Assembly (NCBI GenBank): GCA_028716125.1 | Contig: JAQUQK010000010.1 | Span: 1,531-19,161 of the forward strand | DNA from: Thermoplasmatota archaeon | GTDB lineage: Archaea; Thermoplasmatota; JAQUQK01 | Direction: 5' to 3' | Length of the DNA: 17,631 nucleotides | Shown: positions 1 to 5,849 of the stretch, piece by piece | How positions within the stretch are numbered: the stretch's first letter is position 1 | Layout of the letters: every line of letters begins with the position of its first letter | Translations under genes and position numbers: made by a program | The notes under the pieces: model-generated | Databases searched by the model: none | What the model saw: only the letters and a program-made list of their open reading frames with translations | What the model was told of the DNA's origin: nothing

Positions 1-321
1 GAAAGAGTTACGGTGCGAAGCGGAATTTTCCAGGGCGATCTTTCTGAAATCGCCGGAGATGTTGAAGATACGTATATTGGAATAGAATATCGCGGCAAGC
101 TTCCAAAAATTGACGCGTCCGGTTTCAGCGGCATTGTTTTCATCGATCTCATGCACGCAGGGAAGCGCTCCGGATTCAACGAAGATCTTGCAAGAAGCGC
201 GCTTGAAAAATGGAAGAATCTATACATCGCTGGCGGCCTCCGCCTGGACGACGTTGCGGCTCTAAACAAAATGGGTTTTTCAGGGGCGCTTATCGGAACG
301 GACTTGCTCAGGGAGGAATGA
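1..321 (+). CDS. HisA-like (proFAR isomerase-related) TIM-barrel protein, C-terminal part
   Basis: The reading frame is open from the first base, so the gene begins upstream of the window; a GTG at 13 is an unlikely start. The visible 106 residues look like the last third of a beta/alpha barrel of the HisA/HisF class. A strand ending in FIDLMHAGKRSG is followed by a helix, then YIAGGLR and a final GALIGTDLL. The last two correspond to the phosphate-binding Gly-Gly and Gly-Thr loops of proFAR isomerase and its archaeal relatives (the HisA-related group COG1411 / 'hisA/hisF family protein'). True HisA usually has S-G-G-(I/V) at the first loop; here it is A-G-G-L-R, so I favour the uncharacterised HisA-related group over the histidine enzyme. 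The stop lies 1 base before the GTG of the next gene, whose ribosome site (GGGAGG, 311-316) sits inside this gene's last codons, so the two are very likely cotranscribed. Confidence 0.72.
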   Translation, partial: ERVTVRSGIFQGDLSEIAGDVEDTYIGIEYRGKLPKIDASGFSGIVFIDLMHAGKRSGFNEDLARSALEKWKNLYIAGGLRLDDVAALNKMGFSGALIGTDLLREE

Positions 322-322
322 A

Positions 323-802
323 GTGGACGAGTTGCAGATGACCATTGCATTGCTTTTCAAGCGTGCAGGAAAGCAGGCGTTATCGGAAAACGAGATGCGT
401 TTTGCGCTTTCCATGGATTTGAAATGGTTTGCGCCAAGCGAAGCAAGGGCGATAGTCGATTGCGCCGCAAAAACTGGAATTCTCGCAAAAACCCCCGAAG
501 GGCTGAAACCCGCTTTTGACATTGCGTCCATCGAAATCCCTCTCGGATTCAGGCCCGGCAAAAGCGTGCTCGAATGCGCAATGCCGCCAAGAAATATTTT
601 CAAGGAAATCGCAGAATTCACTTGTGCGAAATTGGGGGTGGATGAGAGCGCAATTGTTTCGGAAATAAACAAGGAAATCGAGGCATTCGGCGGGCTTCTT
701 GATCCACGGGCTGCGGCTGTGATTGTCGCGGAAAAACACGGAATTGATGCAAAGAAATATGCGGAAGACGTGGAAAACCTGATTTTGAAAAACTCGGCCT
801 GA
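323..802 (+). CDS. DUF2240 family protein (archaeal, unknown function)
   Basis: This 159-aa protein resembles the archaeal DUF2240 family. The N-terminal ~75 residues form a predicted winged-helix-like helical segment (IALLFKRAGK, LSENEMRFALS, SEARAIVDCAAKTGIL). A conserved-looking link, IEIPLGFRPG, follows near residues 70-80, and the C-terminal half is helical with an EAFGGLLDPRAAAVIVAEK stretch. The GTG start at 323 is supported by GGGAGG at 311-316 with 6 bases between. It overlaps nothing but sits 1 base after the HisA-like gene, so an operon is likely. The gene ends 3 bases before the stop of convergent pdxT. No catalytic residues stand out. The family is known only as archaeal and uncharacterised; a nucleic-acid-related role would be inferred only from the helix-turn-helix-like fold. 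Confidence 0.78.
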   Translation: MDELQMTIALLFKRAGKQALSENEMRFALSMDLKWFAPSEARAIVDCAAKTGILAKTPEGLKPAFDIASIEIPLGFRPGKSVLECAMPPRNIFKEIAEFTCAKLGVDESAIVSEINKEIEAFGGLLDPRAAAVIVAEKHGIDAKKYAEDVENLILKNSA

Positions 803-805
803 AAT

Positions 806-1417
806 TCACTTCTTGTTTTTCCATTCTTTAACGATTTTCAGGAAATGTTTGTGTATTCGAAGATCGCCAGTTAATTCAGGATGGAAGCACAACGCGAGCC
901 TGCGCCCCTGCGAAGCCGCGACAATTGTCCCATCCAGAGTGCATATCGCCTTGCAGTTTCCACTAACTTCGGTGATTGAAGGCCCGCGAATAAAAACTCC
1001 GGGAAAATCCTTTGCGATTTTTTTTACTTCAAGTTTCACCTCGAAGGATTCGCGCTGCCGCCCGAATGCATTGCGGTTGACGAGCATGTCCATGATAGCA
1101 AGCGTTCCAGCGGTGTGTTCCATCTGGCGGTCGCCTCCCTTTGCAAGCATTATGCAGCCCGCGCAAGTACCCATTATCGGCAAATCTTCGTTTTTTACGC
1201 GCTCGGCTATGCGCCCCATCGCCCCGGTTGCGCGAAGGTGGCGGGAGATTGTAGTGCTTTCACCGCCGGGAATAACAATTCCGTCAACTTTGTCAACGTC
1301 GGCAGGGCTACGGATTTCAATGACTTCGCCCTTTATTTTGAGCACTTTCATGGCTGCGGAAATTGCGTCAAAATGCTCTGAAACCGCTCCCTGAAAACCC
1401 ACAATGCCGATTATCAT
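806..1417 (-). CDS. pdxT: Pyridoxal 5'-phosphate synthase glutaminase subunit PdxT
   Basis: PdxT hydrolyses glutamine and channels ammonia to PdxS, which builds pyridoxal 5'-phosphate from ribose 5-phosphate and glyceraldehyde 3-phosphate in the cytoplasm. The 203-aa length is normal for the family. Visible hallmarks are the N-terminal GIVGFQGAVSEH, the oxyanion-region PGGESTT at 50-56, the nucleophile elbow GTCAGC with Cys85, the family-specific RNAFGRQRESF around 115-125, and the His179/Glu181 pair in CFHPEL that completes the Cys-His-Glu triad. Translation starts at ATG 1417, the only start that keeps the first beta strand; a weak GAGTGA lies upstream. The gene is downstream of the tRNA-Thr on the same strand and convergent with the DUF2240 gene. 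pdxS is not in the window. The cysteine desulfurase nearby is a PLP enzyme, but no functional link is shown. Confidence 0.96.
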   Translation of the reverse strand: MIIGIVGFQGAVSEHFDAISAAMKVLKIKGEVIEIRSPADVDKVDGIVIPGGESTTISRHLRATGAMGRIAERVKNEDLPIMGTCAGCIMLAKGGDRQMEHTAGTLAIMDMLVNRNAFGRQRESFEVKLEVKKIAKDFPGVFIRGPSITEVSGNCKAICTLDGTIVAASQGRRLALCFHPELTGDLRIHKHFLKIVKEWKNKK

Positions 1418-1448
1418 TAATATTCACTCTTTCCTTTTTCTGGTTACC

Positions 1449-1469
1449 GAATTTTGCGAAGCAAAATTC
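1449..1469. repeat. Perfect 9-bp inverted repeat (hairpin) between tRNA-Thr and pdxT
   Basis: Arms GAATTTTGC (1449-1457) and GCAAAATTC (1461-1469) are perfectly complementary around a 3-base GAA loop. A second, mutually exclusive pairing, CGAAG (1457-1461) with CTTCG (1469-1473), overlaps it. The hairpin lies 28 bases downstream of the mature tRNA 3' end and 32 bases upstream of pdxT. No oligo-T follows on either strand, so it is not a classical terminator. It may be a processing signal, a pdxT leader structure, or one copy of a dispersed palindrome. Confidence 0.7.
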
Positions 1470-1496
1470 TTCGAGTGTCATTCCAATAGGTAGTTA

Positions 1497-1599
1497 AGCC
1501 ATCAGGGAGGATTGAACTCCCGACCTTCTGATCTCGTGCTCCGAAGGATTTCCCCTGTCGGGTTACAAGTCAGATGCTCTACCGCTAAGCTATGATGGC
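1497..1599 (-). tRNA. trnT: tRNA-Thr (anticodon TGT) with a 31-nt intron
   Basis: Read on the minus strand, the acceptor arms GCCATCA (1599-1593) and TGATGGC (1504-1498) pair over 7 bp. The D arm is GCTT...AGC with the GG of the loop. The anticodon stem is TCTGA/TCAGA. The variable AGGTC is followed by the T arm GGGAG-TTCAATC-CTCCC. The loop reads C-T-TGT-A, then an insert, then A, giving anticodon TGT (1567-1565) and an intron between positions 37 and 38. The discriminator base is T, as expected for archaeal tRNA-Thr. No CCA is encoded. Removing the intron leaves 72 nt. An AAATAT box at 1623-1618 lies about 20-25 bases upstream of the mature 5' end and could be the TATA element. Confidence 0.92.
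1533..1563 (-). other. tRNA-Thr intron at canonical position 37/38
   Basis: The 31-nt insert folds on itself (CCGA...AGG with CCT...TCGG, one bulged C). Its 3' end (ACGAG) can pair with the anticodon-loop CTTGT, as in a bulge-helix-bulge substrate of the archaeal splicing endonuclease. The boundary is uncertain by one base because an A flanks both sides of the 5' site. Confidence 0.82.
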
Positions 1600-1709
1600 A
1601 CCAAGCATCAATATTCCATATTTGCGGTTTTCTCGCCGGGAATCAAATCTGGATTAAAAACCGTTTTGGGTGCCCACTCAAGCTATATGGCCATTTTGTA
1701 CAGAAAAGC

Positions 1710-1717
1710 ATATAATA
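1710..1717 (+). promoter_or_regulatory. TATA box for the Lrp-type effector gene
   Basis: ATATAATA is centred about 33 bases before the ATG at 1747, which predicts a transcript starting around 1737-1742 and a very short leader containing GGTGA (1738-1742). Its position excludes the longer in-frame start at 1666. Confidence 0.5.
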
Positions 1718-1746
1718 CACAATGTGATATTATTTCCGGTGAAAAA

Positions 1747-2001
1747 ATGGGTGCCAGTTCTAAACCGGGGGCGCTAGGCTTTGTACTGATAAGAACGACG
1801 CCGACAAAGGAGTTTGCAGTCTACAAGAAACTGGACTCCATGCCAGAAGTCAAGGATCGGCACGCGCTGTTCGGCGAATACGACTTAATAATAAAAGTGC
1901 AGACAAATGATGAAACCGAGCTTGGCACATTTGTAGTAAACAAGATACGCGCAATAGACGGCATACTCGACACAAAGACGCTCATCACAACTAAATTCTA
2001 A
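1747..2001 (+). CDS. Stand-alone Lrp/AsnC effector-binding (RAM) domain protein
   Basis: This 84-aa protein contains only the C-terminal ligand-binding and dimerisation domain of Lrp/AsnC regulators, with no helix-turn-helix. It has a first strand GFVLIRTTP, a helix EFAVYKKLDSMPEV, then a strand pair ending in FGEYDLIIKVQ, a helix ELGTFVVNKI and a final strand LDTKTLITT. The GEYDL motif is typical of the family. In archaea such proteins bind amino acids or form octamers and mixed oligomers with full-length Lrp proteins. I chose ATG 1747 because GGTGA (1738-1742) precedes it by 4 bases, a TATA box lies at 1710-1717, and the sequence from 1666 to 1746 shows no domain similarity. It is monocistronic, divergent from the tRNA and convergent with the 72-aa gene. 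Its ligand cannot be told from the sequence. Confidence 0.9.
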   Translation: MGASSKPGALGFVLIRTTPTKEFAVYKKLDSMPEVKDRHALFGEYDLIIKVQTNDETELGTFVVNKIRAIDGILDTKTLITTKF

Positions 2002-2026
2002 GCGATTCGGCAATAACGGCATTCTC

Positions 2027-2245
2027 CTAAAGATGCCAGATCCATCCTTTTTCTTCCATTGATATTTCGCCTTTTATTTTTCCAGAGAGCCTCAGTTTGT
2101 TAAGGAAGCGCACGGTGGCGTCAGGGCACTCGGAATCTTTTTTCCTTGCTTCCATCTCTATCTCGCGCGTCGTCATCTTTCCGCGCTCCTTTAGAAGGGA
2201 AATTACAAAATTCTCGGCTTCGGTCTCGCCCATTACTTTCGGCAT
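2027..2245 (-). CDS. Small winged-helix-like hypothetical protein, downstream of the desulfurase
   Basis: The 72-aa protein is not recognised by name. The sequence suggests a compact winged helix: helix AENFVISLLKERGK, a short turn MTTREIEMEARK, a helix ATVRFLNKLRLSGKI that would be the recognition helix, then a wing ending in KGWIWHL. One cysteine is present and there are no membrane segments. The ATG at 2245 follows GGTGA (2255-2251) with 4 bases between, and that site overlaps the TAG stop of the cysteine desulfurase (2256-2254), so the two genes are almost certainly translated from one message. It may be a DNA-binding regulator of the desulfurase operon, but that is inferred from fold and neighbourhood only. 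Confidence 0.7.
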   Translation of the reverse strand: MPKVMGETEAENFVISLLKERGKMTTREIEMEARKKDSECPDATVRFLNKLRLSGKIKGEISMEEKGWIWHL

Positions 2246-2253
2246 TGGTTCAC

Positions 2254-3531
2254 CTATCCGCCCGCGATCTTTTTGATGGCCTGCGTGATCTTTGCAACTT
2301 CTTCTTCAGTATTGTAGTATGCAAACGATGCCCTTACGTTGCCGCCGAAACTGTCCCAAAGCCCGAAAAAGCGCATTGCGGGCAGACAGCAGTGATGCCC
2401 CGCCCTTGTGAGTATTTTCCATTTTTCATCCAGCGTAAGTGAAACGTCCTGGCAGCGCCATCCTTCGATGTTGAAGGAAACGACTCCGCAGCGATCGCGC
2501 ATGTCATTCGGGCCGTAGATGCTCACTCCTTTTACTCCTGAGATTTGGTCGATAAATGACTTTGCGAGGCTCCTTTCCCTTTCTTCTATCTCTTTCAGCC
2601 CAATCTCGCCGACGTATTCAGCTGCCTTCCCAAGCCCGATCATTCCGGCAACATTTGGAGTTCCAGCATCGAATCTTTTCGAAAGGCTGTCCGAGCGTAG
2701 CTTGTAATCTCGCTCAGTGACGTCTGCTATCGCCCCGCCGCCGACTAGCAAAGGCTCCATGTGGCTAAGAAGATCGCTTTTGACATACAATCCTCCGGTT
2801 CCCTGAGGGCCGAGCGGACCTTTGTGCCCTGAAAATGCATAGAAGTCGCATCCCAGTTCCTTCACGTTCACTGGCATGTGGCCAACGGCTTGCGATCCAT
2901 CCACACAGATAATTGCCTTTGAATTAAGCACGCGAATTGTCTTTATTATTTCCTTAAGGTTGTGCACGGAGCCAACGCAGTTCGATGCATGCTGCAATGC
3001 GACAACGCGCGTCTGCTGGTCAACCACGCCCTCGAAATGCTCCGGCAAGAGCAAACCTTCTTTTGATGGCGAAGCCATTACGAACCTTGCGCCAGTCTTT
3101 GCGCAGAGGCGCATCCAGGGCATTATGTTTGAATGGTGTTCTATGACAGTTGAAACAACGCTGTCTCCCCGCTGCCATTTGACGAGAGGCGCGTCGTATG
3201 AGAATTTGCCCGATATGCGGTCAAGCAGCGGGCGCTCAAGCGATGCCGCCGCAATGTTAATCGCTTCGGTCGTGCTTTTTGTGAAAATCATCTCTTCCGG
3301 GCGGCAGTTCAGGAGAATTTTTGCAATGCTCTTCCTTGACCCGTCCCAAAGGTCCGTCGCCTGTTGCGCAAGCCGGTACGAGCCGCGCTCGACATTTGCC
3401 CCGCATTTTTGCATATAATCGGCCATAGCGTCAAGCACGGGCTTTGGCTTTAGCGTCGTCGCGGCATTGTCGGCATAAACAATTTCGGAAAGCAGCGGTA
3501 TCTGCTTTCTTACTTCTTCTACGCTAATCAT
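2254..3531 (-). CDS. sufS: Cysteine desulfurase, SufS/Csd-type class V aminotransferase
   Basis: This enzyme uses PLP to take sulfur from cysteine as a protein persulfide, feeding Fe-S cluster or other sulfur transfer in the cytoplasm. From ATG 3531 it is 425 aa, normal for SufS. Landmarks are DNAATTLKP at 21-29, EHHSN at 131-135 with the ring-stacking His, DGSQAVGH with Asp211, the PLP Schiff-base lysine Lys237 in SGHKGPLGP, FDAGTPN at 288-293, and RAGHHCCLP with the persulfide-forming Cys381. A second cysteine follows immediately, where SufS usually has Ala. A TATA-like TATAAAAA (3564-3557) predicts transcription starting next to ATG 3531, which argues against an upstream start at 3588. It is the first gene of a two-gene operon with the small winged-helix protein. 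No sufBCD or iscU scaffold lies nearby. Class V relatives acting on selenocysteine are possible, but the Cys favours desulfurase. Confidence 0.92.
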   Translation of the reverse strand: MISVEEVRKQIPLLSEIVYADNAATTLKPKPVLDAMADYMQKCGANVERGSYRLAQQATDLWDGSRKSIAKILLNCRPEEMIFTKSTTEAINIAAASLERPLLDRISGKFSYDAPLVKWQRGDSVVSTVIEHHSNIMPWMRLCAKTGARFVMASPSKEGLLLPEHFEGVVDQQTRVVALQHASNCVGSVHNLKEIIKTIRVLNSKAIICVDGSQAVGHMPVNVKELGCDFYAFSGHKGPLGPQGTGGLYVKSDLLSHMEPLLVGGGAIADVTERDYKLRSDSLSKRFDAGTPNVAGMIGLGKAAEYVGEIGLKEIEERERSLAKSFIDQISGVKGVSIYGPNDMRDRCGVVSFNIEGWRCQDVSLTLDEKWKILTRAGHHCCLPAMRFFGLWDSFGGNVRASFAYYNTEEEVAKITQAIKKIAGG

Positions 3532-3556
3532 TCCGCACGACAGAAACGATAGCGAA

Positions 3557-3564
3557 TTTTTATA
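3557..3564 (-). promoter_or_regulatory. TATA box for the cysteine desulfurase operon
   Basis: On the minus strand TATAAAAA is centred about 29 bases before ATG 3531. With the usual archaeal spacing, transcription would begin within a few bases of the ATG, giving a leaderless or near-leaderless mRNA. Confidence 0.5.
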
Positions 3565-3567
3565 CGT

Positions 3568-3588
3568 ATGCCGGTGCCTTTTCGGCAT
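3568..3588. promoter_or_regulatory. Inverted repeat in the divergent desulfurase / 142-aa gene control region
   Basis: ATGCCG (3568-3573) and CGGCAT (3583-3588) are perfect 6-bp arms around a 9-base spacer. The repeat lies just upstream of the desulfurase TATA box, where an archaeal activator or BRE-region regulator could bind. It could equally be a chance hairpin. Confidence 0.35.
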
Positions 3589-3679
3589 TTATAGGCGGAT
3601 TTTTATAGTATGCAATACAATATACTACTTGAAGCTGCGGGAAGCGTATTTGAATGCAGCATAAAAAGGGGTTTTCAAC

Positions 3680-4108
3680 TTGGCGATAAGCTTTGACTTC
3701 TTCAAGGAAAAGGAAATAATCTGGAAAAAAAGCCCAAAGATGCGGGGCGCTGGCACAATTGTGGAAAGAAGCGCGGCCCCGATACCTCTTTCCATCCGCA
3801 GGTTTTTCGGCGAAAGCGCGAACGTCGCATTCTATATTGACATATCTCGCAAGGAATCGTACGCAGTTGACTGCGAGGCCCACCTTGCCGTTAAGATAGC
3901 ATGGAGGGACAAGACAAAGGACGATCACATAACGGATTTGGAGAAGGCAGGGATATACTACGAAGACCTGCTTAATGCAGTGCGCTCCCAGGGAGGAACT
4001 ATAGACTGGCCGATGCGCTATCCTATTGACAGCAACCTGGACATTAAGATAAAATCGTACCTTGGTTCCGGGAAGCGCAGGACGGGCTTTGCGATAGTGC
4101 AGGGATAA
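3680..4108 (+). CDS. Hypothetical protein, 142 aa, unknown family
   Basis: I do not recognise this protein. It looks soluble and mixed alpha/beta: an N-terminal lysine-rich segment, SIRRFFG around 38-44, a strand VAFYIDIS at 49-56, CEAHLAVKIAW at 65-75, then a charged stretch rich in Asp and Lys, a helix DLEKAGIYYEDLLNAVRSQGG, DWPMRYPID near 109-117 and a closing strand. There is no signal peptide or membrane helix. The start is TTG 3680, preceded by AGGGG (3667-3671) and by an in-frame TAA at 3662; there is no ATG or GTG before the well-formed coding part. Codon use matches the neighbours. It is followed by a stress-protein gene 32 bases on and may share its transcript. Function unknown. Confidence 0.72.
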   Translation: MAISFDFFKEKEIIWKKSPKMRGAGTIVERSAAPIPLSIRRFFGESANVAFYIDISRKESYAVDCEAHLAVKIAWRDKTKDDHITDLEKAGIYYEDLLNAVRSQGGTIDWPMRYPIDSNLDIKIKSYLGSGKRRTGFAIVQG

Positions 4109-4140
4109 TTTTAATAATGGATTGCCGTTCTCGAGGATGA

Positions 4141-4569
4141 ATGGAAAAGATGCTTGTGGCCTACGATGGCTCCGAAGGCGCAGACAAGGCGCTGGAGCGC
4201 GCAATTTTTCTTGCGGAGAGCGGGGACGAGATAATTTTGATTGCGGTCGTAACAAGCGAGCCCACAATGTCTTCATACATTGACAACTGGTCTTCCGAAA
4301 GCGCTGGCGCAAGGGCGATGGAGCACATAAACCAGGCGATAGCGGAGGCGAAAAGACGCCTTTCGCTTGCCGGAAAGAATTGTTCGGTCACGGGTTTTGT
4401 AAGGCGCGGGAACGCCGCCGAGGAAATCATCAATGCAGCGCAGGAATTCAAATCGACGCTGCTGCTGATAGGGCACAGAGGCCAGAGCAAGATAAGCACG
4501 TTCCCGATAGGAAGCGTTGCCGAGAGAGTAGTAAGGCACGCGATGGTGCCGGTTATCGTGGTAAGGTGA
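4141..4569 (+). CDS. Universal stress protein (UspA family)
   Basis: This 142-aa single-domain protein belongs to the UspA/HUP nucleotide-binding fold. It opens with MLVAYDGSEGADKALERA, the phosphate-side Asp and Ser typical of the family. It ends with LLLIGHRGQSKISTFPIGSV, which fits the G-x2-G-x9-G-(S/T) ATP-binding signature (Gly111, Gly114, Gly124, Ser125), followed by VVRHAMVPVIVV, the usual last strand. It is therefore probably of the ATP-binding subtype, acting as a dimer in the cytoplasm. GAGG (4133-4136) lies 4 bases before ATG 4141. Its TGA stop forms part of the ribosome site for the following membrane-protein gene. The physiological trigger cannot be read from the sequence. Confidence 0.95.
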   Translation: MEKMLVAYDGSEGADKALERAIFLAESGDEIILIAVVTSEPTMSSYIDNWSSESAGARAMEHINQAIAEAKRRLSLAGKNCSVTGFVRRGNAAEEIINAAQEFKSTLLLIGHRGQSKISTFPIGSVAERVVRHAMVPVIVVR

Positions 4570-4576
4570 ATGGATT

Positions 4577-4810
4577 ATGCTTAGGGAATTTATCAAAATT
4601 CTGAAAAATTCAAGGTATCTCCTTATTGGAATTACGATGCTGGCTTGCGCGATTGCCCTTTCTATCGCAGCCATGGTCCGATTGCCTTATGGAAACAGCC
4701 AAATTTCGCTTCCGGTTCTCGCAATACCTGCGGCAATTTTGTCTTTTGCGGGAATGGGGCTGTGCGCCTTTGGGCTAATGGAAATATTCCAGGGAGGCCT
4801 GCGGAATTAA
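4577..4810 (+). CDS. Small two-helix membrane protein, unknown
   Basis: The 77-aa protein has a basic N-terminus (MLREFIKILKNSR), a membrane helix at about 14-34 (YLLIGITMLACAIALSIAAM), a short loop LPYGNSQIS, and a second helix at about 45-71 (LPVLAIPAAILSFAGMGLCAFG), ending FQGGLRN. By the positive-inside rule both ends are cytoplasmic. AAGGTGA (4563-4569), which includes the stop of the stress-protein gene, lies 7 bases before the ATG, so translation is probably coupled. Its stop abuts the end of the convergent dppF gene with no base between. No family recognised; a partner or membrane adaptor for the stress protein is only a guess. Confidence 0.75.
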   Translation: MLREFIKILKNSRYLLIGITMLACAIALSIAAMVRLPYGNSQISLPVLAIPAAILSFAGMGLCAFGLMEIFQGGLRN

Positions 4811-5812
4811 TCATTTGCTTAGCGGGAAATGGCAGGCGACAAAATGATCCTTTTGGATTTCTCTCAATTCCGGGATTTCGGCCCTGCATCTTTCCTGTGC
4901 ATATGGGCAGCGTGGATGGAACCTGCAACCCGGCGGAATGTTGGCGGCGCTTGGAATCTCACCTTTAATCGGAACTGATTTTATCTCGTCGATGCGTTCT
5001 GGTATGGGCTCGGGCACTGCGGCGATGAGCGCATCCGTGTAAGGGTGCTTTGGATGGTCTATCACCTCGTCGCTCTCCGCGATTTCCATGATATTTCCAA
5101 GGTACATGACTGCGATTCTGTCAGTGAAATAGCGGGCGGTCGAAAGGTCGTGCGTGATGTAAAGATACGTTAGGTTGTTTTGTTCCTTTAGTTCCCTCAG
5201 CAGTTGAAGTATCTCAGCGCGTATGGAAAGATCGAGCATCGAAACTGGTTCGTCTGCGACAATTAATTTCGGGCCAAGCACGAGCGTTCGCGCGACGGCA
5301 ACGCGCTGGCGCTGCCCGCCCGAAACCATGTGCGGAAAGCGATCTATGAAATCCGCAACCGGGATTAGGCGAACTTTCGTCAGTGCGTCCTTCACCATTT
5401 TTTCACGTTCTGCGCGGTTTTGCCCTATTCCATGTATGAGTAGGGGCTCCTCTATGACGTCGCGTATCCTGAAGCGCGGATTCAGTGATGCATAAGGATC
5501 CTGGAATATCATCTGGGTTATGCGCCTGTAGCCGAGAAGGTGTTTCCTGTCGAATTTTTCCACAGGTTTTCCGTCAAAAATTATCGTTCCGCTTGTAGGC
5601 GGGATAAGCCCCATGATCGACTTTGCGATGGTGGTCTTACCGCAGCCGGATTCGCCGACTATGCAAAATATCTCGCCACGCTTTACGGAAAAAGAAACAC
5701 CGTCCACTGCCTTCACGTATTTCTGCGGCTTTCGCGAGAATACTTCCGAGATGGTGTGCCGAAGCGGAAACCAAACGGAAAGATTTTCGACTTCGAGTAT
5801 GAATTTATTCAA
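4811..5812 (-). CDS. dppF: ABC transporter ATPase, DppF/OppF type
   Basis: This 333-aa ATPase is one of the two that power the importer encoded upstream. It has Walker A GESGCGKTT (53-61), Q-loop Gln104 in IFQDPYASLNP, signature VSGGQRQR (163-170), Walker B LIVADE (183-188), D-loop SMLD and switch His221. The C-terminal oligopeptide-transporter extension contains four cysteines (296, 302, 309, 327) in the C-x5-C-x6-C-x17-C arrangement. Members of this family with such cysteines can hold a [4Fe-4S] cluster. FQDPYASLNP and the HPYT motif are typical of the F subunit. The start is a TTG at 5812, because no ATG or GTG occurs in frame between the dppD stop and the conserved LEVENL. The gene is last in the operon, 37 bases after dppD. 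The transported solute is not defined by the ATPase. Confidence 0.94.
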   Translation of the reverse strand: MNKFILEVENLSVWFPLRHTISEVFSRKPQKYVKAVDGVSFSVKRGEIFCIVGESGCGKTTIAKSIMGLIPPTSGTIIFDGKPVEKFDRKHLLGYRRITQMIFQDPYASLNPRFRIRDVIEEPLLIHGIGQNRAEREKMVKDALTKVRLIPVADFIDRFPHMVSGGQRQRVAVARTLVLGPKLIVADEPVSMLDLSIRAEILQLLRELKEQNNLTYLYITHDLSTARYFTDRIAVMYLGNIMEIAESDEVIDHPKHPYTDALIAAVPEPIPERIDEIKSVPIKGEIPSAANIPPGCRFHPRCPYAQERCRAEIPELREIQKDHFVACHFPLSK

Positions 5813-5849
5813 GCTTGAACTAGTTTCATCTGCTTTTTCTCTTGCCGTG

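Noticed and set aside
1418..1496. Riboswitch upstream of pdxT
   Set aside because: Only the short hairpins are visible; no known aptamer core and no terminator or sequestered ribosome site could be drawn.
1666..1746. Upstream start for the Lrp-type protein
   Set aside because: A TATA box lies inside it and there is no domain similarity.
3532..3588. Upstream start for the cysteine desulfurase
   Set aside because: It would translate through the TATA-like element; the conserved protein begins at ATG 3531.
3560..4312. 250-codon minus-strand frame across the 142-aa gene and the stress-protein gene
   Set aside because: It runs antisense to a certain UspA gene and through a promoter region; composition is Arg/Pro/Cys-rich as in shadows.
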